A DNA stretch of 64,000 nucleotides, taken from NCBI RefSeq assembly GCF_030408595.1, contig NZ_CP047080.1:2811353-2875352 (forward strand), given 5' to 3'. Source of the DNA: Corynebacterium canis. Its GTDB lineage: Bacteria; Actinomycetota; Actinomycetes; Mycobacteriales; Mycobacteriaceae. Both the position numbers and the translations under genes were made by a program. Below the pieces are notes generated by a model. That model was given only the letters and a program-made list of their open reading frames with translations, was not told where the DNA came from and searched no databases. Below are positions 34,826-43,671 of the stretch, in pieces; the first letter of the stretch is position 1, and each line of letters opens with the position of its first letter.

Positions 34826-36112
34826 ATGGGCCGACACTCATCGCAACCACGACCAACGTTCCCGCCTCCCTCATACGAGTACGAGTATGAGGACGAGCCA
34901 CCAGCGCCACAACGCGGAAGTTTTACCGTGTGGCAATGGCTGCTCACGTTCCTCCTCGTAGGCAGCTTCTTAGCGACGTCCATCGGGCTCGTGTTGCTGT
35001 GGCCCTCCAGCGACCCACCACGTGTCGCCCCCGAATTCAATCAAACTTCACCGTTGCCGCAGACCCAGGTGGACGGGCGGATCATTATCCGCGACACCGG
35101 GGACTGCAATTCCCCATCGGTGGGCCGGGTCTTTGATACCTCGCCGGTGACCTCGCTTGAGCAGCGCGACGAGGAATGCCAGCACGCCATCGTGGAGATC
35201 CTGGAGGGCGATAACAAGGGCAAACGCACCTTGCTGATGGTCAGCGAAAAGCCCGGCGACCCGGATCTTTACGAGGGCGAAACGATCCGCATGAGCGAAA
35301 CCACCGCCGCGGATGGTAGCCACGCCTATACGTTTACGGATTTCCAACGCAATTGGTCCCTGGCGATTTGGCTGGGGTTGACGGCGCTGTGCATCGTGTT
35401 GATCGGTTTAGGTCCGGGGATTCGTTCCTTGCTGGGCCTAGGGCTCACCTTCGCCGCGGTGGCCCTTTTCCTGCTGCCCGCCTTGTTGCACGGTGGTCCG
35501 CCATTATTGCTGGCCGTGGTGTGCGGTTCGGCCGTGCTCTTCCCGGTGCTCTATATAGTCCACGGCATCAGCTGGAAAACCTCGTCCGCGCTGGCCGGCA
35601 CATTGCTGTCGCTGGGGTTGGCTGCTGGGTTGGCGCATTTTGCCATTGCGAGCAATCAACTGCGCGGCCTTGGCGACGAAGACAACCTGCTGATCCAGCT
35701 TTATCTGCCCGACGTAACGGTCACGGGCCTGATGCTCTGCGGCTTTATCGTCGGTGCGCTGGGCGTGCTCAACGATGTCACCATCGCCCAGGCCTCCACC
35801 ATCAACGAGCTCGCGGAGATCGAACCCGACGCCTCCCCGTGGCGCTTGTTCGCCGGTGCGATGAAGGTGGGCCGGGACCATATCGCATCCATGATGTACA
35901 CGCTGGTGCTCTCCTACACCGGTGCCGCCCTGCCGTTGTTATTGCTGCTAAGCGTGGCAAACCGGCCCATCATGCAAGTATTGGCCAGCGACGTGATGGC
36001 CACCGAATTGCTGCGCTCCGCAATCGGTGCGCTAGCGCTGACCATGGCGGTGCCGATTACCACGCTGATCGCGGCGTTTACCGTGAATCCGCAGCCTGAA
36101 GAGCTTGATTGA
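34826..36112 (+). CDS. YibE/F-family membrane protein
   Basis: 428 residues. A Pro/Tyr/Glu-rich cytoplasmic start (YEYEYEDEPPAPQ) is followed by one helix (about 35-60), an extracytoplasmic domain (about 65-175) and seven helices to residue 420. The family core is recognisable: GALGVLNDVTIAQASTINEL and MYTLVLSYTGAALPLLLL. YibE/F proteins are of unknown function; a transport role has been suggested. Likely co-transcribed with alaT. Its last 35 bases overlap the convergent metallophosphoesterase gene. Confidence 0.88.
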   Translation: MGRHSSQPRPTFPPPSYEYEYEDEPPAPQRGSFTVWQWLLTFLLVGSFLATSIGLVLLWPSSDPPRVAPEFNQTSPLPQTQVDGRIIIRDTGDCNSPSVGRVFDTSPVTSLEQRDEECQHAIVEILEGDNKGKRTLLMVSEKPGDPDLYEGETIRMSETTAADGSHAYTFTDFQRNWSLAIWLGLTALCIVLIGLGPGIRSLLGLGLTFAAVALFLLPALLHGGPPLLLAVVCGSAVLFPVLYIVHGISWKTSSALAGTLLSLGLAAGLAHFAIASNQLRGLGDEDNLLIQLYLPDVTVTGLMLCGFIVGALGVLNDVTIAQASTINELAEIEPDASPWRLFAGAMKVGRDHIASMMYTLVLSYTGAALPLLLLLSVANRPIMQVLASDVMATELLRSAIGALALTMAVPITTLIAAFTVNPQPEELD

Positions 36113-36686
36113 CCCTATCCCACAGCTCTTCGGAATGGATCGGCCTCAGGTTCGTGGCCTCGAGGCAGAGGTTTACGTGTTTGCCGTCGATGGGCACATC
36201 GGAATGCGTGTGCCCGTGAATGATGCAATCGAAACCATCGCGGGCGATCCAGCGGGTAAGTCGCTCGGAACGATGCGCATCCTCCAGACGCGGCAGATGG
36301 GTAAACAGCAAGGACCGGCCTTGGCGCTCTAATACAAATTCCGGGACCACCAAGTCAAATACCTGCTGGTACCGGGGCGTCCATTTAAACATGGACTTCA
36401 CGCCGAACTTCGGGTGGCATTTATCGTGGTTACCCGGGGTAAGAACCATGGTGAGATCGAGGGCGTACTTGAGCGTGAGCAGCATATCGAGGGCGTACTT
36501 GTCCTTGCCAACCGAAATATCACCCAGGCAGATAAAGGTGGCGCCGCGCGGAAGCTCGTAAAGGGCCCCCAAAATGGTGGAGTCGTGTGCATCCGTAGTG
36601 CTAAAACCCCGCTTGCCGGAGATCAGCGGGTGGCCTAGGTGCAGGTCAGAGGTGATCCAGAAATCTTTCGTAGCAAAGCCAGACAT
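36078..36686 (-). CDS. Calcineurin-like metallophosphoesterase
   Basis: 202 residues. All dimetal motifs are present in order: ITSDLHLGHPLI, CLGDISVGKD, TPGNHDKCHP, LLFTHLP, and IIHGHTHSDVP. The compact form with DLHLGH and a helical insert resembles phage- and plasmid-type phosphoesterases acting on small phosphodiesters or nucleotides; substrate unknown. The ATG at 36686 follows GAAGGAA by about 10 bases; a longer frame starting further upstream is not supported. Divergent from the orphan HTH gene with 93 bases between. Confidence 0.85.
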   Translation of the reverse strand: MSGFATKDFWITSDLHLGHPLISGKRGFSTTDAHDSTILGALYELPRGATFICLGDISVGKDKYALDMLLTLKYALDLTMVLTPGNHDKCHPKFGVKSMFKWTPRYQQVFDLVVPEFVLERQGRSLLFTHLPRLEDAHRSERLTRWIARDGFDCIIHGHTHSDVPIDGKHVNLCLEATNLRPIHSEELWDRVNQALQAADSR

Positions 36687-36779
36687 CTTTGTCCAATTCC
36701 TTCGTTTTGCTTGAGTTTTTCCCATTACACTAACTGTAAAACACCTCATTGCTAACAGCGATTTGAAAGGATGATTGCC

Positions 36780-37088
36780 ATGCCTATGGGCCGCCAATAC
36801 TCCCCCGAATTCCAACAAAAAGCAGTTAAGGAAGTTTTGAAAGCCAAGCGCGGCATGCCCGAAATCGCACGCGAGTTCGGCATCAGTTCGGATACGCTCC
36901 GCACCTGGGTGACCGCCGTGCAGGAACGCGAACGGCTCGCCAGTGTGCAGAAGGAACAAGCCGAGCTGATCGGCCTCCGCGAAGAGGTGGAAAAGCTCCG
37001 CGCCGAGGTCGAAGAGTTACGCAAAGACCGCGAATTCGTCGATTCCCTTGCCGCGTTCTTCAAAGAGCGCCAAAGCCGAGACGCTTAG
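36780..37088 (+). CDS. Orphan IS3-type OrfA: HTH plus coiled coil
   Basis: 102 residues. The N-terminal half is the helix-turn-helix of IS3-family OrfA proteins (GRQYSPEFQQKAVKEVL, EIAREFGISSDTLRTWV). The second half is a heptad-type leucine zipper (LIGLREEVEKLRAEVEELRK) that in IS3 elements dimerises OrfA and OrfAB. No OrfB integrase frame, DDE motif or terminal inverted repeats are visible beside it. It has its own ribosome site (GAAAGGA, 8 bases before the ATG) and a terminator follows, so it looks like a domesticated DNA-binding protein rather than a broken element. Confidence 0.78.
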   Translation: MPMGRQYSPEFQQKAVKEVLKAKRGMPEIAREFGISSDTLRTWVTAVQERERLASVQKEQAELIGLREEVEKLRAEVEELRKDREFVDSLAAFFKERQSRDA

Positions 37089-37103
37089 CTGCCAAACAGT
37101 GAA

Positions 37104-37128
37104 ACGCCCCGCAATATATGCGGGGCGT
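37104..37128. terminator. Bidirectional terminator between the HTH gene and the osmoprotectant operon
   Basis: ACGCCCCGC (37104-37112) and GCGGGGCGT (37120-37128) form a perfect 9-bp stem with a 7-base A/T loop. On the minus strand it is followed by TTTC, so it may serve the converging ABC operon, which ends 4 bases away, as well as the HTH gene. Confidence 0.82.
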
Positions 37129-37131
37129 GAA

Positions 37132-38055
37132 TTAGTTCTGCTGCACGAACTCGGTGGCTAGGGCTCGGGGTTCCTTCTTTTCATCGCCAACATTGCGGGC
37201 GTTCATCTCCTTCAAGGCCTCGGTGGTCAACCGCTCCGTGACGGAATTCAAGATGTCACGGGCCTCGCTATTGATGGCTTTACCGCGCATCAGGGGCAGG
37301 ATATGCTGTGGCAAGACTAGGTTCTTATTGTCTTCAAGGGTGACAAGGTCGGCGTCGAATGTCGGGGACGTGGTGTAGATATCGGCGAGTTCCGCCGCGC
37401 CGTCGTTAAGCGCGGCAATGGTGAGTGGGCCGCCACCGTCAGAAATGGGCACGAGCTCCACCGCAGGAATGTTGTACACCTCTTCCAGCCCCTTCGGACC
37501 ATACGGGCGGTCCTTTAATTCGGGGTTGCCCGCAAGCCGCAAACCCTCCATATCCTTGAGGTCCTCCAAGGTGACAAGGTGATGCTGCTCGGCGAACTCG
37601 CGGGTCACGCGGAACGCATCCTTCGACTCACCCGGCGCTATCTTGCCGGTGGACAGCCCCGCCGGAAGCACCCGATTAAGCGCATCCAACACTTCCTTAT
37701 TGGACGCCCCCAGCGGCAGCTCCGGCTGGCCGGATTCTTTGATGTAGTACTGGGCAAGGTTGCCGGAATACTCCGGCACTAGATCGATGGTGCCCTCCTG
37801 CAAGGCGCGCAAATAAGCCTCGCGCGAGCCGATGCCGGAGCGGACTTCAACATCAAAGCCTTCTTGTTCTAGGGCGACCGCCCAAATCTGGCCTATGATT
37901 TCGGATTCGGGGAAATTAGCGGTGCCTATAGTGATGTGTTTGCCGTTTTGGACGGTGGTATTCGTGGAATCGGAACTAGTCGGTGTATTCAGCGGATCAT
38001 GCACACACGCAGCGAGGAACAACGCTGCGAGCGCACAAAAAATGGTCTTTTTCAT
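37132..38055 (-). CDS. Osmoprotectant-binding lipoprotein (OpuCC/OsmF/ProX type)
   Basis: 307 residues. Lipobox LAAC in FLAACVHDP anchors the protein outside the membrane. The mature part matches the OpuAC/ProX family of quaternary-amine-binding proteins: ITIGTANFPESEIIGQIWA, SGIGSREAYLRALQEG, DLVPEYSGNLAQYY, and a late ELADIYTTSPTFD. Ligands are likely glycine betaine, choline or carnitine; the specific one is unknown. Last gene of the four-gene importer operon, with 4 bases overlapping the upstream permease. Confidence 0.9.
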   Translation of the reverse strand: MKKTIFCALAALFLAACVHDPLNTPTSSDSTNTTVQNGKHITIGTANFPESEIIGQIWAVALEQEGFDVEVRSGIGSREAYLRALQEGTIDLVPEYSGNLAQYYIKESGQPELPLGASNKEVLDALNRVLPAGLSTGKIAPGESKDAFRVTREFAEQHHLVTLEDLKDMEGLRLAGNPELKDRPYGPKGLEEVYNIPAVELVPISDGGGPLTIAALNDGAAELADIYTTSPTFDADLVTLEDNKNLVLPQHILPLMRGKAINSEARDILNSVTERLTTEALKEMNARNVGDEKKEPRALATEFVQQN

Positions 38056-38642
38056 CGGAGTCTCCGTTGCAGTATCGCTAATAAAGTATCCGCAACAAGG
38101 GCCAGTGCCGTTACAGTCAGCGCTCCGGTGAGGACCTCGAAATAGTCGTACACAGCCAAGCCGTCGATAACATAACGGCCTAAACCACCCAGGCCGATAA
38201 ACGCCGCGATGGTCGCGGTAGACAGCACCTGCAGCACGCAGGAACGCAAGCCGCCGATAATGGTGGGCAACGCCAACGGGGCGGAGACCTGCAATAACAA
38301 TTGGCCCTCCGTAAAGCCCATGGCCTGGGCGGCATCCGTCACATCCGGCGGAATATTACGAACGCCGGCGACGGTGGCCGCCAATAACGGTGGGATTGCC
38401 AAGAGCAACAGCACAATCGTGGTGGGCAGCAGCGGGGTGCGGATACCAAAATAGAGGGTAAGTAGGGTCAACACGGCGAGCGAAGGCAACGCGCGCAATG
38501 CGCCGGCGCTGGCGAGCACGGCGTCGGCAAGCGAGGTGCGGGCGATGACGAGGCCGAGGGGGATGCCGACGACGACGGCGATCAACACGGCCACCCCGGA
38601 ATAGGCAAGGTGTTCGACGGTGCGGAGGAGGAGTTCAGGCAC
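38052..38642 (-). CDS. Osmoprotectant ABC transporter permease (OpuCB/OpuCD type)
   Basis: 196 residues, five or six helices. The docking loop is PDVTDAAQAMGFTEGQLLLQ and the family end GLGGLGRYVIDGLAVYDYFE is recognisable. Starts with GTG at 38642 and overlaps the upstream permease by 8 bases. Pairs with the neighbouring permease as a heterodimer. Confidence 0.9.
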   Translation of the reverse strand: MPELLLRTVEHLAYSGVAVLIAVVVGIPLGLVIARTSLADAVLASAGALRALPSLAVLTLLTLYFGIRTPLLPTTIVLLLLAIPPLLAATVAGVRNIPPDVTDAAQAMGFTEGQLLLQVSAPLALPTIIGGLRSCVLQVLSTATIAAFIGLGGLGRYVIDGLAVYDYFEVLTGALTVTALALVADTLLAILQRRLR

Positions 38643-39282
38643 GGCGCTTCACCCCTCGAGCCCACGGCGTGGACACGCGCTGGATAAGCACCAACGCTAG
38701 ATCGAAAATAATAGCTAACGCCAGGGTGCCGAGGATGCCGACCAAAATTTCGGTTGGAAAGTAGCGATTAAAGCCATCGGTAAACAGGGTGCCGAGGGAA
38801 TTCACGCCGATCAGCGCGCCGACGGACACCAGGCTAATCGTGGAGGCGCTCACCACGCGCAGCCCAGAAATCATCACGGGAAGGGCCAGCGGAATCTCCA
38901 CGGCAAACAGCTTCCGCCAGGTGGAATAGCCCATGGCGGTCGCGGCATCGGAAACGTCCGAATCAATGGCGTCAAAGGCGTCGGCGGTGGAACGCACCTG
39001 CAGGGCGAGGCCGTAAATGGCCATGGCCACAATAACGTTCCACGGCGACAGTATGGACGTGCCTAGGAATTGCGGGAGCACCACAAACAGGGCCAGCGAG
39101 GGGATCGCATACATGAGCCCCGTGCCAACCACCAGCACTTCGCGCACACGTTTGCTTCGGTGGGCCCACCAGCCGAGCGGAACCGCAAGCAAAAACGACA
39201 TCAAAATCGGCGGCCAGGAAAGGTGAACATGGGCCCATGTGAGGGTTCGCAAATACTCGCTATTCGAGGTAACCCAGGTCAT
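38635..39282 (-). CDS. Osmoprotectant ABC transporter permease (OpuCB/OpuCD type)
   Basis: 215 residues, with six helices. Docking loop SDVSDAATAMGYSTWRKLFA; family pattern VSVGALIGVNSLGTLFTDGF. The ATG at 39282 shares bases with the stop of the ATPase gene (ATGA). Together with the adjacent permease, ATPase and lipoprotein it forms an OpuC-type compatible-solute importer used against osmotic stress. Confidence 0.9.
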   Translation of the reverse strand: MTWVTSNSEYLRTLTWAHVHLSWPPILMSFLLAVPLGWWAHRSKRVREVLVVGTGLMYAIPSLALFVVLPQFLGTSILSPWNVIVAMAIYGLALQVRSTADAFDAIDSDVSDAATAMGYSTWRKLFAVEIPLALPVMISGLRVVSASTISLVSVGALIGVNSLGTLFTDGFNRYFPTEILVGILGTLALAIIFDLALVLIQRVSTPWARGVKRRA

Positions 39283-40076
39283 GTAACCACCCCGCTCACA
39301 CGGCCATTGCGGTCAACAACTACGGTGCGGCCGCCGCGTTCCTCGATGTGCACGGCCCGATCCTCCACGCCGACGAAACTGGAAACGAAATCGTTTGCGG
39401 GGCTGGTAACAAAATCCGCGGCCACGCCCGCCTGTTCGATGTGCGCGCTGGTGGATAGCAACACGATCTCATCGCCGACGCGGAAAGCTTCATCGATATC
39501 GTGGGTGACCAGAAGAATCGTCTTATTCAGCTGGCTTTGCAGGCCCATTACCATGGTCTGCAGCTCGCGGCGGACCACGGGGTCTACCGCGCCGAACGGC
39601 TCGTCCATCAGCAAAATGTCTGGGTCGGCGGCCAGCGCCCGCGCCACCCCGACCCGCTGCGCCTGCCCGCCGGAAAGCTCGCCGGGATACCGGTTGGCCA
39701 GCTCCGGGGCGAGGTCCAGCATCTCCATGAGCCGCGGCACGCGCGACATATAATCCGGCAATTTGTTTAAGCGGGCTACCGTGGCAATGTTTTGCGCCAC
39801 GGTGCGGTGCGGCAAGAGCCCGGCGTTTTGCATGACATATCCGATAGAGCGTCGCAGCTTTACCGGGTCAACCTTGGCAATGTCTTCCCCCCGAACGGTG
39901 ATGGTACCGCTGGTCGGTTCAACCATGCGGTTTACCATCCGCAGCAGCGTGGTTTTACCGCTGCCGGAGGATCCGACCAGGCAGGTCGTGCGGCCCTGCT
40001 TGAAGTTGTACGAAAACCCTTCCACCGCGGGGGTTGATGCATCGAATGTTTTGGTTACCTGGTCAAAGGTGATCAT
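39279..40076 (-). CDS. Osmoprotectant ABC transporter ATPase (OpuCA/ProV type)
   Basis: 265 residues. Walker A VGSSGSGKTTLL, signature ELSGGQAQRVGVARAL, Walker B ILLMDEPFGAVD and H-loop VTHDIDEAF are intact. After the ATPase core only about 40 residues follow (one small regulatory segment), shorter than ProV proteins with two CBS domains. The ATG at 40076 lies 6 bases after the dcd stop, with GGA nearby, so the importer operon probably also receives transcription from the dcd promoter. Confidence 0.92.
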   Translation of the reverse strand: MITFDQVTKTFDASTPAVEGFSYNFKQGRTTCLVGSSGSGKTTLLRMVNRMVEPTSGTITVRGEDIAKVDPVKLRRSIGYVMQNAGLLPHRTVAQNIATVARLNKLPDYMSRVPRLMEMLDLAPELANRYPGELSGGQAQRVGVARALAADPDILLMDEPFGAVDPVVRRELQTMVMGLQSQLNKTILLVTHDIDEAFRVGDEIVLLSTSAHIEQAGVAADFVTSPANDFVSSFVGVEDRAVHIEERGGRTVVVDRNGRVSGVVT

Positions 40077-40082
40077 AGATTC

Positions 40083-40646
40083 CTAGCGGAAATTGAGGTA
40101 CGCCTTCGAAGGCGTAGGGCCCCGCTGGCCTTGGTATTTCGAGCCGAGCGCTCCCGAACCGTAAGGGATTTCAGCGGGCGAGGACATAGAAAATATTGCG
40201 AGCTGCCCCACCTTCATCCCCGGCCACAAGGTAATGGGAAGGTTCGCAACATTGGAAAGTTCTAGCGTGATGTGCCCTTCAAAGCCGGGGTCGATAAAGC
40301 CCGCGGTGGAGTGCGTAAGCAGCCCCAATCGGCCAAGGGAAGACTTCCCTTCAAGGCGGCCGGCGTAATGCGCTGGGAGTTTAAAGGTTTCCAGCGTTGC
40401 GCCGAGCACGAACTCGCCGGGGTGCAGCACGAAGGCGTCGCCCTCCACCACCTCCACGAGGCTCGTGAGGTCGTCTTGTTGTTGCTTCGGGTCGATGTGC
40501 GTGTACCGCGAGTTATTGAACACTCGGAAAAACCGGTCCATTCGAACATCGATACTAGAGGGCTGAATGAGGTCAGCGTCGAAAGGATCGATGCCTAGGT
40601 GGCCCGCATCGATGGCAGCGCGAATGTCTCGGTCTGAAAGAAGCAC
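40083..40646 (-). CDS. dcd: dCTP deaminase
   Basis: 187 residues. Converts dCTP to dUTP, or directly to dUMP in bifunctional forms, for thymidylate synthesis. Family features: [49 protein letters not shown], catalytic Glu in [16 protein letters not shown], and the C-terminal [17 protein letters not shown] typical of actinobacterial Dcd, some of which are bifunctional dUMP-forming enzymes. GTG at 40646 starts the conserved N-terminus. TATGAT ends 6 bases before it and no real ribosome site is present, so the mRNA is probably leaderless. The osmoprotectant operon follows at 6 bases. Confidence 0.95.
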   Translation of the reverse strand: MLLSDRDIRAAIDAGHLGIDPFDADLIQPSSIDVRMDRFFRVFNNSRYTHIDPKQQQDDLTSLVEVVEGDAFVLHPGEFVLGATLETFKLPAHYAGRLEGKSSLGRLGLLTHSTAGFIDPGFEGHITLELSNVANLPITLWPGMKVGQLAIFSMSSPAEIPYGSGALGSKYQGQRGPTPSKAYLNFR

Positions 40647-40733
40647 GCCTTCATCATAACTACTCACCCCCGATAGCTGCTCTTTCACAACACCTGCAGC
40701 ACAGGCAAAAAATTAAATATTGCCCCCCGCCGA

Positions 40734-40758
40734 TAAGTGGAAGTCTACCCTCCACTTA
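40734..40758. promoter_or_regulatory. Inverted-repeat operator upstream of the ABC/YhgE genes
   Basis: TAAGTGGA (40734-40741) and TCCACTTA (40751-40758) are perfect 8-bp arms with a 9-base centre, and a further half-site AAGTGG follows at 40764-40769. The arms fit a dimeric TetR-type repressor site. A possible -10, TACGCT (40757-40762), overlaps the right arm. The regulator is not encoded nearby. Confidence 0.6.
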
Positions 40759-40857
40759 CGCTAAAGTGGCAGGGAAAGAAGCAGCATCCCGCTGCGAGAC
40801 TTACAAAAACCTCGCATTACTAGGGAAAACTCCTTACAGAATTCCAAGAGGAAAGCC

Positions 40858-41544
40858 ATGGATTCTCCGGCAGTAATCGCCCGCGGCATTACCGTCCGCG
40901 GCGAAGAGGGCCCCGTATACGGCCCCCTACACTTCGAAATCCCAACCACCGGGCTCACCGTACTGGCCGGGCGGAGCGGCTCCGGGCGCACCGCGTTGGC
41001 CCTGACCATCGCCGGCCGCATGAAACCCAGCGCCGGCGAACTGACCGTCCTAGGCGAAACCAAGCCTTCAAAAATACGGCCGAAAGTTGCCCTCGCCGGT
41101 GTGGCCAGCATCGACCAGCTTGACCGGAACGTGCGGCTCAGCGTCGTATTTTCCGAGCACCGCGCCTGGTCCACCCCGTGGCTCATGTGGGCCCGCCGCG
41201 CCGACCAGCAGTATTACGAAGAGATCTGCCAGCCGATTTTTGGGGTGCGCGAATTGCCGCCATTGCACGCCTACGTCGGGGAAATCACCGCGCTGGATCG
41301 CCTGCTTATCCGCATCGCACTCGCGGTAAACCCCGCCCGCGGCTCCAAAATAGAAATGCTAGTCATGGACGATCTCGAACAAGTACGCGAGGACGAGGAC
41401 CGCGCACTATTACTGGACACGCTTGCGAAGCTTTCCGACGCCATGCCAGTCGCCGTAAACTCCGTCAATCCCCTGCCCCACTTCCCCAGCATCGAACTCA
41501 TTACCGACGACGCGTATATTCACCACCCCAAGGAGCACCAGTGA
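40858..41544 (+). CDS. Degenerate ABC ATPase paired with a YhgE/Pip protein
   Basis: 228 residues, ABC-ATPase fold. The Walker A is AGRSGSGRTAL, with arginine in place of the invariant lysine. The signature LSGGQ is not recognisable (YVGEITALDRLLIRIALAV is in its place), Walker B reads IEMLVMDDLEQV with Asp instead of catalytic Glu, and no H-loop His is found (VAVNSVNPLP). It may bind nucleotide but probably does not hydrolyse it normally. Its stop overlaps the GTG of the YhgE gene, so the two act together. ATG at 40858 follows AAGAGGAAA by about 5 bases. Confidence 0.75.
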   Translation: MDSPAVIARGITVRGEEGPVYGPLHFEIPTTGLTVLAGRSGSGRTALALTIAGRMKPSAGELTVLGETKPSKIRPKVALAGVASIDQLDRNVRLSVVFSEHRAWSTPWLMWARRADQQYYEEICQPIFGVRELPPLHAYVGEITALDRLLIRIALAVNPARGSKIEMLVMDDLEQVREDEDRALLLDTLAKLSDAMPVAVNSVNPLPHFPSIELITDDAYIHHPKEHQ

Positions 41545-43544
41545 TTTCCGGATTTACCGTAGGCACCGAACTCCGTCGTTTTGGGCGTGCCCGGCTCGGC
41601 CGCATCGCGATTATCGCCATAATCCTCATGCCCTTGCTGTATTCCGCGCTCTACCTATGGGCATTTTGGAACCCATTTGCCAAGGTGAACCAGCTTCCCG
41701 TGGCCTTTGTAAACTCCGACCGCGGCACCGTGGTTGACGGCAAACCCCTGAACGCCGGCGAAAAGGTGGTCGAAGGGCTCAAAGACGTTGAGCAAATCAA
41801 TTTCGACTATGTGAGCAAACAAGACGCGCTCGATGGAGTCGCCGACGGCAGCTACTACTTTGTAGTCGAACTCACCGACGACTTTTCCGACGCCGTGGCC
41901 TCCCCCGCCACCGGCACCGCACGCAAAGCCGTAATCCAGACCACCTATAACGACACCAACGGCTATCTTTCCACCATGATCGGCGAAAACGTGATGCGCA
42001 CGATGCTGCCGGTCATCTCCCAGCAAATCGGCGAAGAGGCGGTGGATAAGGTGCTGGTGGGCATCCAATCCGCCGGCACCGGGCTCGAACAAGCCTCCGA
42101 AGGTGCGACGAAGCTGCACGATGGCATAGGCTCCGCCGTCGAAGGAAGCGACAAATTGCACGAAGGGGCGACCAAGCTCGACGAATCGGTGCTTACGCTC
42201 GCCACCGGCTCCGACCAGCTCGCCGCCGGAACGCAGCAACTTGCCGATAGCGTCAATGCGGCCGGGCCGCAATTGCAACGCCTCGAACAAGGCGCCCAAC
42301 AGCTCAATGCCGCAATGCCGGAACTGGCCGCCACCGCACGCGATATTGATACGAACGTAACGGCGATCAATGCCGAGCTTGCGAACGTCACGGCATTCCA
42401 AAGCCAATCCAGTACAAACGTTCGGAACCTTGCCAATCAGCTGCGTGGAATCCAGGAACCAAACGTGCAACAAGCCGTCGCCCAACTCGACCAATTGGCC
42501 ACCAATCTAGACACCGGCGGGCTCGGCCCCAACGCCCCCGCAACCGCGCAACTCCACAACCTCCAAAACACCACAAATACGCTAAACTCCCAGCTCAACG
42601 ACCCGAATTCAGCCGTGCGTAGCGGCCTTAACCAGGTGAGTTCCGGCAAGCTGTCCGAGCTGCAAACCGGCGTGAATCAACTCAATGACGGCATGCAAGC
42701 GCTCAACAAGGGGGCGCACCGCCTGCACACAGAGGGGACCACGCCGCTGGTCGCGGGCGTCGAAAAGCTTGGCGATGGGCTGACTGAGCTGCACGAAGGC
42801 TCCGGCACGCTCGCCACAAAACTCACCGAGGGTGCCGACGCCGCGCCCAAATGGAGCGACGACCAACGCCGCGGCACCGCCAGCGTCCTCGGCGGCCCCG
42901 TAGCCTTGAAAACCACCAACGAAGCAGGTCAGAACACCTTTGGCGGCGGCCTTGCACCATTCTTTTTCTCGCTCGCCATGTTTATCGGCGGCATCATTAT
43001 CTTCCTGCTGCTACGCCCAATGCAGAACCGCGCGGTGGCCTCAGGCGTGGCACCGCTACGCGCCGCGCTGGACGGATTGTGGCCCGCCATCATTATCGGC
43101 AGCCTGCAGGCGACGGTCATTGTATCCGTCACTGTATTCGCAGTCGGTTTGGATCCGCGCTACCCCATCGGGCTCTGGGTGTTCTCGATAGCGGTTTCTA
43201 TAATGTTTGCGGCGGTCAACCAAATGCTCAACGTACTGCTCGGCCCCGGGCCCGGCAAGGTGACGGCCATGGCGCTATTGATGCTGCAAATCCTCGCCTC
43301 GGGCGGGCTCTACCCCGTGGAAACCGAACCTCGGTTCTTCCAGCTCCTGCACCCGATCAATCCGATGACATATTCGGTAAACGGCTTCCGGCAACTCATG
43401 TACGGCAATGTAGACCACCGGCTCGTGCAGGCAATCGTGGCGATCTTTATCATCACCGGACTCGCGCTAGCACTCACCGCAATGGCCGCCAGACGGGACC
43501 GAATGTGGACCATGAAACGCCTACATCCTGCGATTCAACTGTAA
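41541..43544 (+). CDS. YhgE/Pip-family ABC-2-like membrane protein
   Basis: 667 residues. One N-terminal helix (about 20-40) is followed by the family's YhgE N-terminal region (LPVAFVNSDRGTVVDGKPLN, VVELTDDFSDAV). A long extracytoplasmic heptad-rich segment (about 165-440; LHEGATKLDE, LAAGTQQLADSV) is predicted coiled coil, and six C-terminal helices (about 465-655) form the ABC-2 core. Relatives include the Pip phage-infection protein and the ESX-associated EsaA. Probably an exporter or envelope-spanning channel; substrate unknown. GTG at 41541 follows AAGGAG by 5 bases and overlaps the ATPase stop. Confidence 0.85.
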   Translation: MISGFTVGTELRRFGRARLGRIAIIAIILMPLLYSALYLWAFWNPFAKVNQLPVAFVNSDRGTVVDGKPLNAGEKVVEGLKDVEQINFDYVSKQDALDGVADGSYYFVVELTDDFSDAVASPATGTARKAVIQTTYNDTNGYLSTMIGENVMRTMLPVISQQIGEEAVDKVLVGIQSAGTGLEQASEGATKLHDGIGSAVEGSDKLHEGATKLDESVLTLATGSDQLAAGTQQLADSVNAAGPQLQRLEQGAQQLNAAMPELAATARDIDTNVTAINAELANVTAFQSQSSTNVRNLANQLRGIQEPNVQQAVAQLDQLATNLDTGGLGPNAPATAQLHNLQNTTNTLNSQLNDPNSAVRSGLNQVSSGKLSELQTGVNQLNDGMQALNKGAHRLHTEGTTPLVAGVEKLGDGLTELHEGSGTLATKLTEGADAAPKWSDDQRRGTASVLGGPVALKTTNEAGQNTFGGGLAPFFFSLAMFIGGIIIFLLLRPMQNRAVASGVAPLRAALDGLWPAIIIGSLQATVIVSVTVFAVGLDPRYPIGLWVFSIAVSIMFAAVNQMLNVLLGPGPGKVTAMALLMLQILASGGLYPVETEPRFFQLLHPINPMTYSVNGFRQLMYGNVDHRLVQAIVAIFIITGLALALTAMAARRDRMWTMKRLHPAIQL

Positions 43545-43585
43545 ATTCGCAGGAACGGCAACGCGGTGTTATCATTGAGCGGTCG

Positions 43586-43659
43586 GCCGATGTAGTTCAA
43601 TGGCAGAACATCAGCTTCCCAAGCTGAATACGCGGGTTCGATTCCCGTCATCGGCTCCA
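43586..43659 (+). tRNA. tRNA-Gly (CCC)
   Basis: Folds as a complete cloverleaf: acceptor GCCGATG (43586-43592) with CATCGGC (43649-43655), anticodon stem TCAGC/GCTGA around loop TTCCCAA giving anticodon CCC, and T-loop TTCGATT. The 3' CCA is encoded (43657-43659). It reads GGG codons. A strong terminator follows. Confidence 0.97.
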
Positions 43660-43671
43660 CTTAAAAAGGTA

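Noticed and set aside
43586-43659. tRNA-Gly as an integration site for an island carrying the VaFE genes
   Set aside because: No second copy of the tRNA 3' end and no integrase gene were found in the window, although the neighbouring DNA is A+T-rich.
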